64,000 nucleotides of DNA from contig CACYME010000009.1 of assembly GCA_902775475.1 (NCBI GenBank), positions 1 to 64,000 on the forward strand, read 5' to 3'. The translations under genes and the position numbers were made by a program. The notes under the pieces were generated by a model. That model was not told the DNA's origin and ran no database searches. It worked only from the letters and a program-made list of their open reading frames with translations. The DNA comes from an uncultured Prevotellaceae bacterium. GTDB lineage: Bacteria; Bacteroidota; Bacteroidia; Bacteroidales; Bacteroidaceae. Positions 8,664 to 16,242 of this stretch are shown in pieces; the first letter of the stretch is position 1; every line of letters begins with the position of its first letter.

Positions 8664-8693
8664 AACGCTTTTTCTTTTTTTGTTCAACGGCTG

Positions 8694-8701
8694 CAAAGGT
8701 A
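8694..8701 (-). promoter_or_regulatory. -7 box for the solute-binding gene
   Basis: Minus-strand TACCTTTG followed by CAGCC, about 31 bp before the ATG at 8663. It fits TAnnTTTG; no perfect -33 TTTG was found. It sets the gene start downstream of it. Confidence 0.55.
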
Positions 8702-8852
8702 CGACTATTTTCTTACAATCGCAGCCAGTTGCGGAACTTTTTTTCTGGATTTTTTCGCCCCCCTACCCCACCATCATCGGGGAGAGGCGGGCGTTCAGGT
8801 TAAACATTCATAAATGTTGTGACCGCCTTTTCCCGAATCAGCGAAAAAGCAC

Positions 8853-8860
8853 TATCTTTG
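8853..8860 (+). promoter_or_regulatory. -7 box abutting the start codon of the GH106-like gene
   Basis: TATCTTTG ends 5 bp before the ATG at 8866. Transcription normally begins about 5-8 bp after this element, so the mRNA would be leaderless or nearly so. The -33 region reads CTTTTC, a weak match to TTTG. Confidence 0.55.
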
Positions 8861-8865
8861 TACTC

Positions 8866-10290
8866 ATGATGAAGAAGAAACTATTGCTTGCCATGTTGCT
8901 GCTGGCTTCGGCCTCGACAGCGTTGAGTCAGTCCGGCATCGAGGACGCTGCGGACAGCGTGCGCCAGAATCTCTGGCAGTCGTTTGTAACCCCTCCTGAC
9001 AGCATCCGTGTGGGCTGCTACTATTACTGGGTGAACGAACAAGTGGACCCACGAGGCGTGGTGGCCGACCTGCAGTGGATGAAGGACAACGGCATCACGC
9101 TCGCCTTCCTGGCCACCGACATTCGCAACCGCGTCAGCTGGGAGAACCCCTGGGAGGGGCAGACCTTCGGGAAGAACAAGTTCCAAAGCCGCCAATGGTG
9201 GAAATGCCTGCGCACAGCGCTCAGGACCGCCGGACAGCTGGGCATCGAGATGGGCATCTTCAACTGCCCCGGATGGAGTCAGTCGGGAGGGCCCTGGGTG
9301 AAGCCCGAAGAAGCCATGCGTAACTGGACACCCACGGGCATCGAGGTGTGCAAGACCGACAGGGGCACCGATGTCGTCTGCAGCCCCTGCTCGCCAGAAG
9401 CCGAAGGCCTGGAGGTCGACAAGCTGTCGAAACGCCATGTGCAGAAGCACTTCGAGGCGTTCATCGGAGAGATCCTGCGACGCATACCGCCCAAGGACCG
9501 CCCCACGCTGACCACCGTGGTCGTAGACAGCTGGGAACGAGGCAAGCAGAACTACACCGACTCCATCTTCACCCTGTTCCAGCGCCGATTCGGCCGAAAG
9601 CTCGACTATCAGGACGAGACCTGCAAGAAAGACCTCGACCAGCTGATTGCCGAACTGGTGGCCAGCGAATATATGGGAGGGCTGACGGAGAAGGCCCACG
9701 AATACGGCTTGCGCACCTGGTGCGAGCCATACGCCCACAGCCCCTTCCCCGGCAACAGCATCACCTATGGCAGTGCTGCCGACGAGGTGGCGGCGGAGTT
9801 CTGGGTAGACGACAAGAAGTTCCGCCAGAAGGAGGTGAATGCTGCCCTTGGCGCTGCACGGCGTAGCGGGAAGAACCGCGTGTGGGCAGAGAGCTTCACC
9901 GACGGATGGCCGGAGCTGGCCACCGACGACTGGAGCTTCGACAAGCTGAAGCCCATTGCCGACCGCTATTTCCATGCAGGCATCAACGCCACCATCCTGC
10001 ACGTCATGATCTCTCAGCCCGGCGACAACCGGAAGCCTGCCGTCCGCCCCTGGTTCGGCACCTACTTCGACCGACGCAGCCAGCACGCCGCCGACCTGAA
10101 GCCGCTGGTCACCTATCTGCGCCGATGCAACTTCATGCTTCAGCTGGGCCAGCCCCTCAACGGCGCCACCGACCAGCGCATCATGCCCGACGGCACCACC
10201 ATCCGATTCACCGACGACTCCCTCTTCGAAGTCACCTTCCCCAACGGACACAAGGAGACGTGGAACCCAGCCGACGCAAGCAGTCTATAA
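8866..10290 (+). CDS. Short GH106-like glycoside hydrolase (alpha-L-rhamnosidase family)
   Basis: 474 residues with a signal peptide (MMKKKLLLAMLLLASASTALSQ). The body matches the (beta/alpha)8 catalytic barrel of GH106 (Glyco_hydro_106): VGCYYYWVNEQVDPRGVVAD, FNCPGWSQSGGPW, VVVDSWERG, TWCEPYAHS, and VWAESFTDGWPE, the last two carrying candidate catalytic glutamates. Characterised GH106 enzymes are about 900-1100 residues because beta-sandwich domains follow the barrel; those are absent here, the protein ending about 50 residues after the barrel. It is either a minimal family member or a truncated one. No SusCD pair is adjacent. Expected location is periplasm or outer surface; rhamnosidase activity is inference. 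Confidence 0.75.
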   Translation: MMKKKLLLAMLLLASASTALSQSGIEDAADSVRQNLWQSFVTPPDSIRVGCYYYWVNEQVDPRGVVADLQWMKDNGITLAFLATDIRNRVSWENPWEGQTFGKNKFQSRQWWKCLRTALRTAGQLGIEMGIFNCPGWSQSGGPWVKPEEAMRNWTPTGIEVCKTDRGTDVVCSPCSPEAEGLEVDKLSKRHVQKHFEAFIGEILRRIPPKDRPTLTTVVVDSWERGKQNYTDSIFTLFQRRFGRKLDYQDETCKKDLDQLIAELVASEYMGGLTEKAHEYGLRTWCEPYAHSPFPGNSITYGSAADEVAAEFWVDDKKFRQKEVNAALGAARRSGKNRVWAESFTDGWPELATDDWSFDKLKPIADRYFHAGINATILHVMISQPGDNRKPAVRPWFGTYFDRRSQHAADLKPLVTYLRRCNFMLQLGQPLNGATDQRIMPDGTTIRFTDDSLFEVTFPNGHKETWNPADASSL

Positions 10291-10348
10291 TGCCAGCCAA
10301 AGTCTTTTCACCCAATAACGACAAAACCATTATCTGACAATATTCATT

Positions 10349-11095
10349 ATGAGAATCCCTGCAAACATGAAAAACGGAAATGGGCTTCTGCTCATCTGGC
10401 TAATCCTGCTTCTGACACAAGTCCTACTTTATTTTGCAACCTTCTCGGGACATCTTTCACCCAACAGCCAAGTATGGGCCGACTTTGCCACATTCTTTGG
10501 ACTGAGTTTCTCGTTCATATCAGCCATTTTCATATTCCTCACCTACCGCAGCCAGACCAACATGTCGGCCGTGTTGCAATTTGAGTCCATATTCTTCCAG
10601 TGGCATCAGCAGCACAGGGAACTGTATAAGACCATGCAGCCACAGATAGCCCAATTCTCAGAAAACGTAGTGATGCGGTTCCTCCGCGGTCACGCTGGGC
10701 CTTTCACAATGGACAATTTCAGAAACGACGCCGAAGGCTCCCTGAACCGCGAGGTAATTCCCTACTACCGCAGCCTCTACCAGCTGATGAAATACATCCA
10801 CCAAAGCACCATCCTGCACGACGACGCACAGAGAAAGAAATACTTCGACATCATGCAAGCACTGATGTCTGACGAAGAGCTGAACACCGTCATGTACCTG
10901 CTCTTTGCCGATAAGTCGCTCAACAACCAGAGGGTGCTGAAGACATGCACTCTGCTGGAATTAGTAGACAAGTACCACCTGCTGAAGAACTTTTACTACG
11001 CTCAGACAGAGCCGAACTTCGACGAGCTCTCAGCCTTCATGAACGAAAAACTGCCCCAAACCAGAAATTCTTTCCATTTCATGAAGAAGGCATGA
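10349..11095 (+). CDS. Putative phage abortive infection protein (putAbiC family)
   Basis: 248 residues. Two N-terminal membrane helices (LLLIWLILLLTQVLLYFATF and FFGLSFSFISAIFIFLTY) precede a helical cytoplasmic domain with the family wording FESIFFQWHQQHRELY, YYRSLYQLMKYIHQ, YFDIMQALMSDEELNTVMYLL. This matches the AbiC-like family named after a lactococcal abortive-infection gene. The proposed role, stopping phage growth by killing or arresting the infected cell, is family annotation and not shown here. It opens the AT-rich island, 45 bp before the next gene. Start may instead be the Met at 10367. Confidence 0.8.
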   Translation: MRIPANMKNGNGLLLIWLILLLTQVLLYFATFSGHLSPNSQVWADFATFFGLSFSFISAIFIFLTYRSQTNMSAVLQFESIFFQWHQQHRELYKTMQPQIAQFSENVVMRFLRGHAGPFTMDNFRNDAEGSLNREVIPYYRSLYQLMKYIHQSTILHDDAQRKKYFDIMQALMSDEELNTVMYLLFADKSLNNQRVLKTCTLLELVDKYHLLKNFYYAQTEPNFDELSAFMNEKLPQTRNSFHFMKKA

Positions 11096-11140
11096 GAAAC
11101 CCTATGGCAAATAAATACAAACTTTATAACAAGAGCAAAA

Positions 11141-11461
11141 ATGGAAAAAAACAAGTACATCTCAATCTGGAAAGAAACTCTTCCAAACATTTTGGCGACT
11201 ATTAAAGAAGGTAGAAAAAATGCAAACTTATGCATGGTCAAAGAAGATTTTATTGCTGCAGGTAATAGGAAAAGCTATAGGTTTAGACTACAGACAGAAA
11301 ATGGCGAAGTAACAAACAACATCGGCGGTTCTGCTGTTGCAAGAGATCTTTATGATGTTCTATCGGCAAACACTTCTTTTAAGGAACTTGCAGCAGGAAG
11401 AAGAATTGTTTTCAAAATGGGAGTTGAGTATAAACTAAGCATTGAAATTCAAACATTATGA
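11141..11461 (+). CDS. Small unknown protein coupled to the GIY-YIG gene
   Basis: 106 residues, no recognised domain, no signal or membrane segment. It begins with an amphipathic helix (KYISIWKETLPNILATIKEG) and continues with alternating strands (SYRFRLQTENGEV, RRIVFKMGVEYKLSIEIQTL), suggesting a small alpha/beta fold. Its stop overlaps the next start in ATGA (11458-11461), so the two products are translationally coupled and may act together, for example as an accessory or inhibitor of the nuclease-like protein. Base composition is AT-rich like the following genes. Confidence 0.7.
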   Translation: MEKNKYISIWKETLPNILATIKEGRKNANLCMVKEDFIAAGNRKSYRFRLQTENGEVTNNIGGSAVARDLYDVLSANTSFKELAAGRRIVFKMGVEYKLSIEIQTL

Positions 11462-11955
11462 CAAAAGAAGCAAACGACCTCAAATCCAAGGGTTTTATTG
11501 GATTTAAGACAATGGGAGAATTAATGGGTAATCCATCCTTTATTTCTCAAACGAAAGGTGTATATGTGGTTTTATACGAAGGGGATAATCCTCCAAAATT
11601 TTTACATGAAGGTACTGGTGGATTCTTCAAAGGAAAGAATCCGAATGTCTCCATATCGGAATTGGAGGACAACTGGATTGAAGGCACTTCAATAGTCTAT
11701 ATCGGAAAGGCTGGTGGCACAGGCTCTTCCGCAACGCTTCAATCTCGCTTAAAGCAATATCTAAAATTTGGGCAAGGGGCAAATGTTGGCCATTGGGGCG
11801 GTCGTTATATCTGGCAGATTGCCGATGCAAAGAACCTCGTTGTATGTTGGAAACCATTGGCTGATGCTGAACCCATAGAACTTGAATACCAAATGATTGA
11901 GGAATTTAAGGTAGCCCATTATGGACTAAGACCTTTCGCAAATTTAAAAGATTAA
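11458..11955 (+). CDS. GIY-YIG nuclease-like protein
   Basis: 165 residues. Core elements of the GIY-YIG fold are seen in order: GVY (34-36), YIG (81-83) followed by KAG, an arginine in the next helix (LQSRLKQYLKFG, Arg97), a late glutamate (EPIELEYQMIEEF, Glu141 or Glu139) and Asn162 near the C-terminus. The GVY-YIG distance is about 45 residues against about 10 in classical enzymes, owing to a Gly/Asn-rich insert (49-76). This suggests a one-metal endonuclease on DNA or RNA; target unknown. It is coupled to the 106-residue protein upstream and followed by a strong hairpin before the AlbA_2 gene. Confidence 0.75.
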   Translation: MTKEANDLKSKGFIGFKTMGELMGNPSFISQTKGVYVVLYEGDNPPKFLHEGTGGFFKGKNPNVSISELEDNWIEGTSIVYIGKAGGTGSSATLQSRLKQYLKFGQGANVGHWGGRYIWQIADAKNLVVCWKPLADAEPIELEYQMIEEFKVAHYGLRPFANLKD

Positions 11956-11963
11956 CAATCACT

Positions 11964-12004
11964 ATGCGCAAGGGGGCAAAGGGCCTCCTTGCGCATATTT
12001 TTTT
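11964..12004 (+). terminator. Intrinsic terminator/attenuator before the AlbA_2 gene
   Basis: ATGCGCAAGG (11964-11973) pairs perfectly with CCTTGCGCAT (11987-11996), followed by A and seven T (11998-12004). The run of T ends 6 nt before the ATG at 12011, so the element occupies the whole space where a ribosome-binding site would sit. It ends the GIY-YIG transcript and would make the AlbA_2 gene depend on read-through or on a promoter inside the upstream gene. Confidence 0.85.
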
Positions 12005-12010
12005 AAGATT

Positions 12011-14836
12011 ATGGAATCGAACAAATTCAAATTCAAAACAGTAGAAGAAGTTATAAATATATCAACAAACGTAGACAAACGCATTCTTGAACTTTATTTC
12101 AATAAGGCTGATATATTCCGAGAATCGCGGGAACAATACAAAGAAAGAAATTCACTTTGGCTGTTTTCTGCAATAAAACAAATTGATAATACATTTCCTA
12201 TTTGGCTCGTACAAAGTTTGAAGTCAAATAAGAAGAACTTATTACTTGCCTATAAAGATATATGTCTATCAATTTATGAAGATTCTAATGTCTTTTATGA
12301 CTGTGACGAGTCGGAAAGAAATCAGTGGCACAAAGCATTAGCAGGGTTTATTGAGCATACCAATTGTTACATAGAGGCTCTTCGTTTGGGGGAAGCTGGC
12401 AAGCAGTCAGAATTTGTAGACAATGTGATTAAAAAAGTAAAGACTTCAAGCTATTTGTATGAACCTGAAAAGAAAATGCGGATAATGGTGTCTGTATTTG
12501 TCTTGTCTAAATTTTCCTTGAGAGAACAAATAGTTCCTCTATTTGATGCTGTTATTGAAAGACATAGTGATGCCCATTTCAAAGCCAACTATTTAGAAGC
12601 GATGAAAGACGTACTCAGCGTATTTATCGAAAGTGAATGCAGAGAGATAGACAAGATAACGAGAATAAGCAACAAGTTTACAAAAGAGAGGGTAAAAGCG
12701 CTTATCAAAGCCATAGCCATCTTGATATTGCTAAACAAAGAAAGCCAAATGGACACATTCATGCTGCGTTCCATGCTGTACAGGTATGCTTCTCTTATTT
12801 CCAATAAAGGAAAGGACAATCTGCTTGAAAAGGCATACTTTAATCTGTTGAAGGCCAATTCAGACCAATTGGAATTTAGTTGGGTGGACTTGGAAGACAA
12901 TGATATAATTACTGAAAAAAAGACTGACAGGGTAACTCTATTATGCTCAAAACTTTCAAATACCTCTTCACAGAAAGTTCGAAAAGTATGCAAGTATCAT
13001 TCAGAAAAGGGTATCATTAATTTGGGGGCAGACATCAACATCTACCAAGTCCCTGAAAGTGAGTCAAAAAATAAGGCTTTCAATGATGATATTCTGAAAT
13101 GGAATCGGACAAGAATTTGGTTAAAGGAGCGTCTAAAGGAAAAGGTCGTTCAAGGAGAAACTAATATTGCTAAGCTACAGATTATGTGGAATGAAGTGGA
13201 AAAGTCATTCCTATCTACATCTCTTTCTGGTAAAAAGCCATCCCAAAAGACATATCTTCCACCTGAAGGTGAACAGGTGTATATTCGTGTTACACATAAG
13301 ATAGACCGTTATCATTTTGGATGTGTCGTCGAACAACCACCTTATGTGGGAAAAGGCTCTATCAGCATTGACGAAATAGTACATTACCCTGTACAGACTG
13401 ATATAGATTCCTTTCAGTCGGAAGACGGGCATCCTCTGCGCATCATGGCTAAAGTACACAAAATTACCCAAGACGGTATGATAGAATTCTCTTTACTGGA
13501 GAATATGGGGACATACATCTTCAATACAGTCAGAAAAGAGGATTTGACAGAGTGTGTGATTTCAATGGTAGGCGACAAGAACTACACATGCGTCAGTGAA
13601 GAAGGCTACGCTTTGCAGTTTTCTAAAAGTGAGGTTGAAAAAGAACTCTGCAAAGACGAAATAGTAGAAGTGGAAATTACAAATAAGTGGCGTAATGGTA
13701 ATGTAAGAGGACGATTTGTCAGGGTTGTTGAAGATGCAGAACCCATTCCACTAAAAGATGCGTTTACATATTTAATGGATAGCTATACAGAAGGAAAAGT
13801 ATATCAAGAAAAAGACGATAAGAGCAATCAGACCAAAGAGGAACATCTGTCACTTAATGATTTCCTTGAGTTTATTCATATTGTCGATTACAAAGCTATG
13901 ATAGAAAGTGAACTCCCTTCTACCTATAATTACACTGCCTTTTGTCGGATTCTTTCTCTTATGATAGGAGATGACATTCTATGTGATTATTTCGAAATGC
14001 GAATGGTGCTCATTAAAAAGCTCTATGAATTAGGATTAAACGGTAGCATTGATATTGATGAGTTAAACAGACAAAAGCGTGAAGCAGATGACATTGTTCG
14101 CAAGTTTCCTGAACTGAATGATATGGTCACCCAATTTTTTATTGTCGGTTTGTTGGGAAAACCGTGGGAAGAAGGTAAGTTGTGGATGCTTGCAAGAGAA
14201 AACGATAATGAGACCATCCAAAGGTTAGCTTGTCTTGTTCTGTCATATAATCTTCTGAATGAACTAAACGTTGATGAACAAAGAGAACAAATACGGAACA
14301 GAATTTCAGAACTGCTTCATATTGAAGTTAAAATCCCAATGGCTGAATATATTGGAGTTGAAAATGAGGTTACTGAGTTTAAGACTAGTCTTGTTTATCC
14401 AGCTGATAACAATATGCGATATGACATTGAAAAGCAAATGAATGAAATATTGAAAGTAACATGTGGCTTCCTTAATCATAAGGGGGGTACTCTGTATATT
14501 GGTGTAAACGATAGTGGCTATGTATCTGGGCTGGAAAATGATTTCCGCTTTTTCAGCAAAGGACTATCCAACTACGATTTGGCCAAAGCAAAGGACGAGA
14601 TGAGAAACCGTTTTAATCAGGGGGCGAACCAGCTTGGAGCTTTGGCTACGAATAGTATTACATTGGAGTTTAGCAATGATAATAAATATTTGAAAATAGT
14701 AATAAAGCCATCCCAAAATTTAGTAAAATTTGAGAATAAGGTCTATGTAAGACGTGATACATCAACCTTCCTCCTTGATCAAAAAGAATGGAAAGAGTTA
14801 GAAGCATCAAGACACAAACAGTATGCCCACCCCTAA
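12011..14836 (+). CDS. Large protein with C-terminal Schlafen AlbA_2 domain
   Basis: 941 residues, cytoplasmic. Residues 1 to about 400 are predicted helical and resemble nothing I can name. Residues of about 415-575 are strand-rich (QVYIRVTHKIDRYHFGCVVE, GRFVRVVEDAE) and could hold S1/cold-shock-like OB folds. A further helical part follows. The C-terminus (about 780-935) is an AlbA_2 (Schlafen-type) domain: EVTEFKTS (786-793), ILKVTCGFLNHKGGTLYIGV, and VYVRRDTSTFLL. AlbA_2 domains occur in regulators and in Schlafen-type RNases; several acidic residues of EVTEFK are kept. It begins directly after a terminator, and its end overlaps the next gene by 14 bp. Codon use is AT-rich. Confidence 0.7.
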   Translation: MESNKFKFKTVEEVINISTNVDKRILELYFNKADIFRESREQYKERNSLWLFSAIKQIDNTFPIWLVQSLKSNKKNLLLAYKDICLSIYEDSNVFYDCDESERNQWHKALAGFIEHTNCYIEALRLGEAGKQSEFVDNVIKKVKTSSYLYEPEKKMRIMVSVFVLSKFSLREQIVPLFDAVIERHSDAHFKANYLEAMKDVLSVFIESECREIDKITRISNKFTKERVKALIKAIAILILLNKESQMDTFMLRSMLYRYASLISNKGKDNLLEKAYFNLLKANSDQLEFSWVDLEDNDIITEKKTDRVTLLCSKLSNTSSQKVRKVCKYHSEKGIINLGADINIYQVPESESKNKAFNDDILKWNRTRIWLKERLKEKVVQGETNIAKLQIMWNEVEKSFLSTSLSGKKPSQKTYLPPEGEQVYIRVTHKIDRYHFGCVVEQPPYVGKGSISIDEIVHYPVQTDIDSFQSEDGHPLRIMAKVHKITQDGMIEFSLLENMGTYIFNTVRKEDLTECVISMVGDKNYTCVSEEGYALQFSKSEVEKELCKDEIVEVEITNKWRNGNVRGRFVRVVEDAEPIPLKDAFTYLMDSYTEGKVYQEKDDKSNQTKEEHLSLNDFLEFIHIVDYKAMIESELPSTYNYTAFCRILSLMIGDDILCDYFEMRMVLIKKLYELGLNGSIDIDELNRQKREADDIVRKFPELNDMVTQFFIVGLLGKPWEEGKLWMLARENDNETIQRLACLVLSYNLLNELNVDEQREQIRNRISELLHIEVKIPMAEYIGVENEVTEFKTSLVYPADNNMRYDIEKQMNEILKVTCGFLNHKGGTLYIGVNDSGYVSGLENDFRFFSKGLSNYDLAKAKDEMRNRFNQGANQLGALATNSITLEFSNDNKYLKIVIKPSQNLVKFENKVYVRRDTSTFLLDQKEWKELEASRHKQYAHP

Positions 14837-15344
14837 GTTCAAAACCGCCGATAAGGTGATTATAGTATTGTTCTTTGCCCTCTATATGCTTGGTTACCAC
14901 TTCCTGATGTCTTCGGGGAGTGAGGAGCCCAGGCAAAGGGCAGGGAAGGAAGCCATGAATGTAGCCAAAACAGAGAGGATAAGAGAGGCCACCCCCACAA
15001 CAGAGAAGAAATCGCTACAGGACTGGCCGCTGGACTTGGGCAAATACTTCTATACCATAGACATTGCGCCTGGCTATGAGATAGAGGGCGAGGAATGGGT
15101 GGAAGTGGAGAAGGTGGGCGACCACTATTATGCCAAACGCGAGAACGACTGGCCCGACATCAGCGGGCACTTTGAGTGGTATTGCAACGAGCGGCTCACC
15201 TCAACACAACAGCTCTATGACTACGTTGTGGCTCATCGGCAAAGCATCATCCGCCAGATGGAAGAGGTGAAGAAGCGACGCGTACCCACTGCCTCCGACA
15301 TTTTCGACGAGCCTTCCTACTACCAGGACCACTACGACGAATAG
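14823..15344 (+). CDS. Unknown single-pass membrane protein
   Basis: 173 residues. One N-terminal membrane helix (VIIVLFFALYMLGYHFLM, about 13-30) is followed by a charged linker and a hydrophilic domain (DLGKYFYTIDIAPGYEIEGE, HFEWYCNERLTSTQQLYDYV). No family recognised. The start overlaps the AlbA_2 gene by 14 bp, so it is in the same transcript, but the base composition is richer in G+C, closer to the surrounding genome; it may be a resident gene or a later addition to the island. Confidence 0.65.
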   Translation: MPTPKFKTADKVIIVLFFALYMLGYHFLMSSGSEEPRQRAGKEAMNVAKTERIREATPTTEKKSLQDWPLDLGKYFYTIDIAPGYEIEGEEWVEVEKVGDHYYAKRENDWPDISGHFEWYCNERLTSTQQLYDYVVAHRQSIIRQMEEVKKRRVPTASDIFDEPSYYQDHYDE

Positions 15345-15405
15345 CAGGATGACCCAGAAGACGAAATTCGCTTCCCTCCAGAAATATTCGATGCAAACTA
15401 AGTTG

Positions 15406-15430
15406 CGAATTGAACATTTATGTTCATTCG
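15406..15430. other. Imperfect palindrome
   Basis: GAACAT-tt-ATGTTC (15412-15425) extends outward as CGAATT / ATTCG with one missing base. It resembles an operator or a small hairpin, 62 bp after the membrane-protein gene. No regulator can be assigned. Confidence 0.4.
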
Positions 15431-15500
15431 CGCTCCATTTGTGGGCTCCGTTCGGGAAGGGGGTAGGAAGGGGGAAACAGTATATTTTTTCATGCAAAAC

Positions 15501-15880
15501 GTCAAAATATTTCAAAGAAAATTCTGTTCACGGCGACGAAGCAATTTTGAGTGAAAAATGGGCGTTTCGGGCCCTCTGCCAACCCTCGCCCGATGAAAAA
15601 TCAGGGCGCAGAAGGCCAAATTTTGCACACACGCCCTACTTTCGTGCACGTTTTTTGCTCAAATTTTGCCCCTTTTCGCGTTTTTGTAAGCACGCCAAAT
15701 TTTCAAAAGTCAACGCCAAATTTTCAAAAGGCGTTGACTTTTGAACCAACCAACTGACAATCAGTTATTTAGTGAACTCTCAAAAAACAGGCGTTTTTTC
15801 GTCCAAAAGTTGTTTTCGTGGAGAATTCTTGAAATATGGAGGCCAAAAATGGCCATTTTGTCAATTTTGTTCAAAAAAAA
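15501..15880 (+). repeat. Large intergenic repeat, copy A1
   Basis: First of five related elements of about 400 bp. Landmarks shared with A2 and A3: GTCAAAATATTTCA at the left end, TGAGTGAAAAATGGGCG, a TGCAC...GTGCA pair, GTAAGCACGCCAAATTTTC, a hairpin, TTTTTTCGTCCAAAAG, and a right end with the palindrome AAAATGGCCATTTT. The hairpin has arms AAAAGTCAACGCC (15705-15717) and GGCGTTGACTTTT (15730-15742) around loop AAATTTTCAAAA. A 68-codon frame runs through 15551-15757 but looks noncoding. It fills most of the 898-bp gap 15345-16242. Confidence 0.9.
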
Positions 15881-15953
15881 GAAGCCCTACAAAGGATGGG
15901 ATAGGACTACGCGAAAATTAGGTCAACAGCTATATCATTAACTATCTTTTTTC

Positions 15954-16068
15954 TTTGCCTGCGGCGCTACACGAATGCTCATGAATAACCCACGAATGAT
16001 TCATAAATAATCATTAACGAGACATTCGCGGGACATTCATGGTCATTAAACGTTGTGCCGCAGGCAAA
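15954..16068. repeat. Wide inverted repeat TTTGCCTGCGGC
   Basis: TTTGCCTGCGGC (15954-15965) and GCCGCAGGCAAA (16057-16068) are perfect inverted copies 91 bp apart. The segment between them carries several GAATG/CATTC repeats (for example ACGAATG, TCATGAAT, ACATTCG, ACATTCATGG). Its right arm touches the left arm of the long hairpin at 16068. Confidence 0.6.
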
Positions 16069-16165
16069 AAATTTTCAAGCTGTACGGTTGCCCCAAGGTT
16101 TTTGAACGACCGCTTTGCGGTAAGTCTATTAAAACCTTGGGGCAACCGCACAGCTTGAAAATTTT
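16068..16165. repeat. 35-bp-stem long hairpin upstream of the isomerase-like gene
   Basis: 16068-16102 and 16131-16165 are inverted repeats of 35 bp with a single mismatch (core CGGTTGCCCCAAGG / CCTTGGGGCAACCG). The 28-nt loop contains a second hairpin, ACCGC-ttt-GCGGT (16109-16121), and the motif GCGGTAAGTCTATT, which is also found in the hairpin at 18487-18578. Too long and too perfect for an ordinary terminator; it may be a small nonautonomous element or a strong structured RNA. Confidence 0.85.
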
Positions 16166-16210
16166 TCGCAGGTTCTTACGAATTATGGCGGCGGTTCGCA
16201 AGTTTTTTCG

Positions 16211-16218
16211 TAATTTTG
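16211..16218 (+). promoter_or_regulatory. -7 box for the isomerase-like gene
   Basis: TAATTTTG, 24 bp before the ATG at 16243; no clear -33 TTTG. It lies just after the long hairpin. Confidence 0.5.
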
Positions 16219-16242
16219 TGGCGATTTACAATTGCATTCATC

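Noticed and set aside
11105-11206. 33-codon frame overlapping the start of the 106-residue gene
   Set aside because: Lys/Asn-rich with no motif; the overlapping 106-codon frame is longer and is coupled to the nuclease gene.
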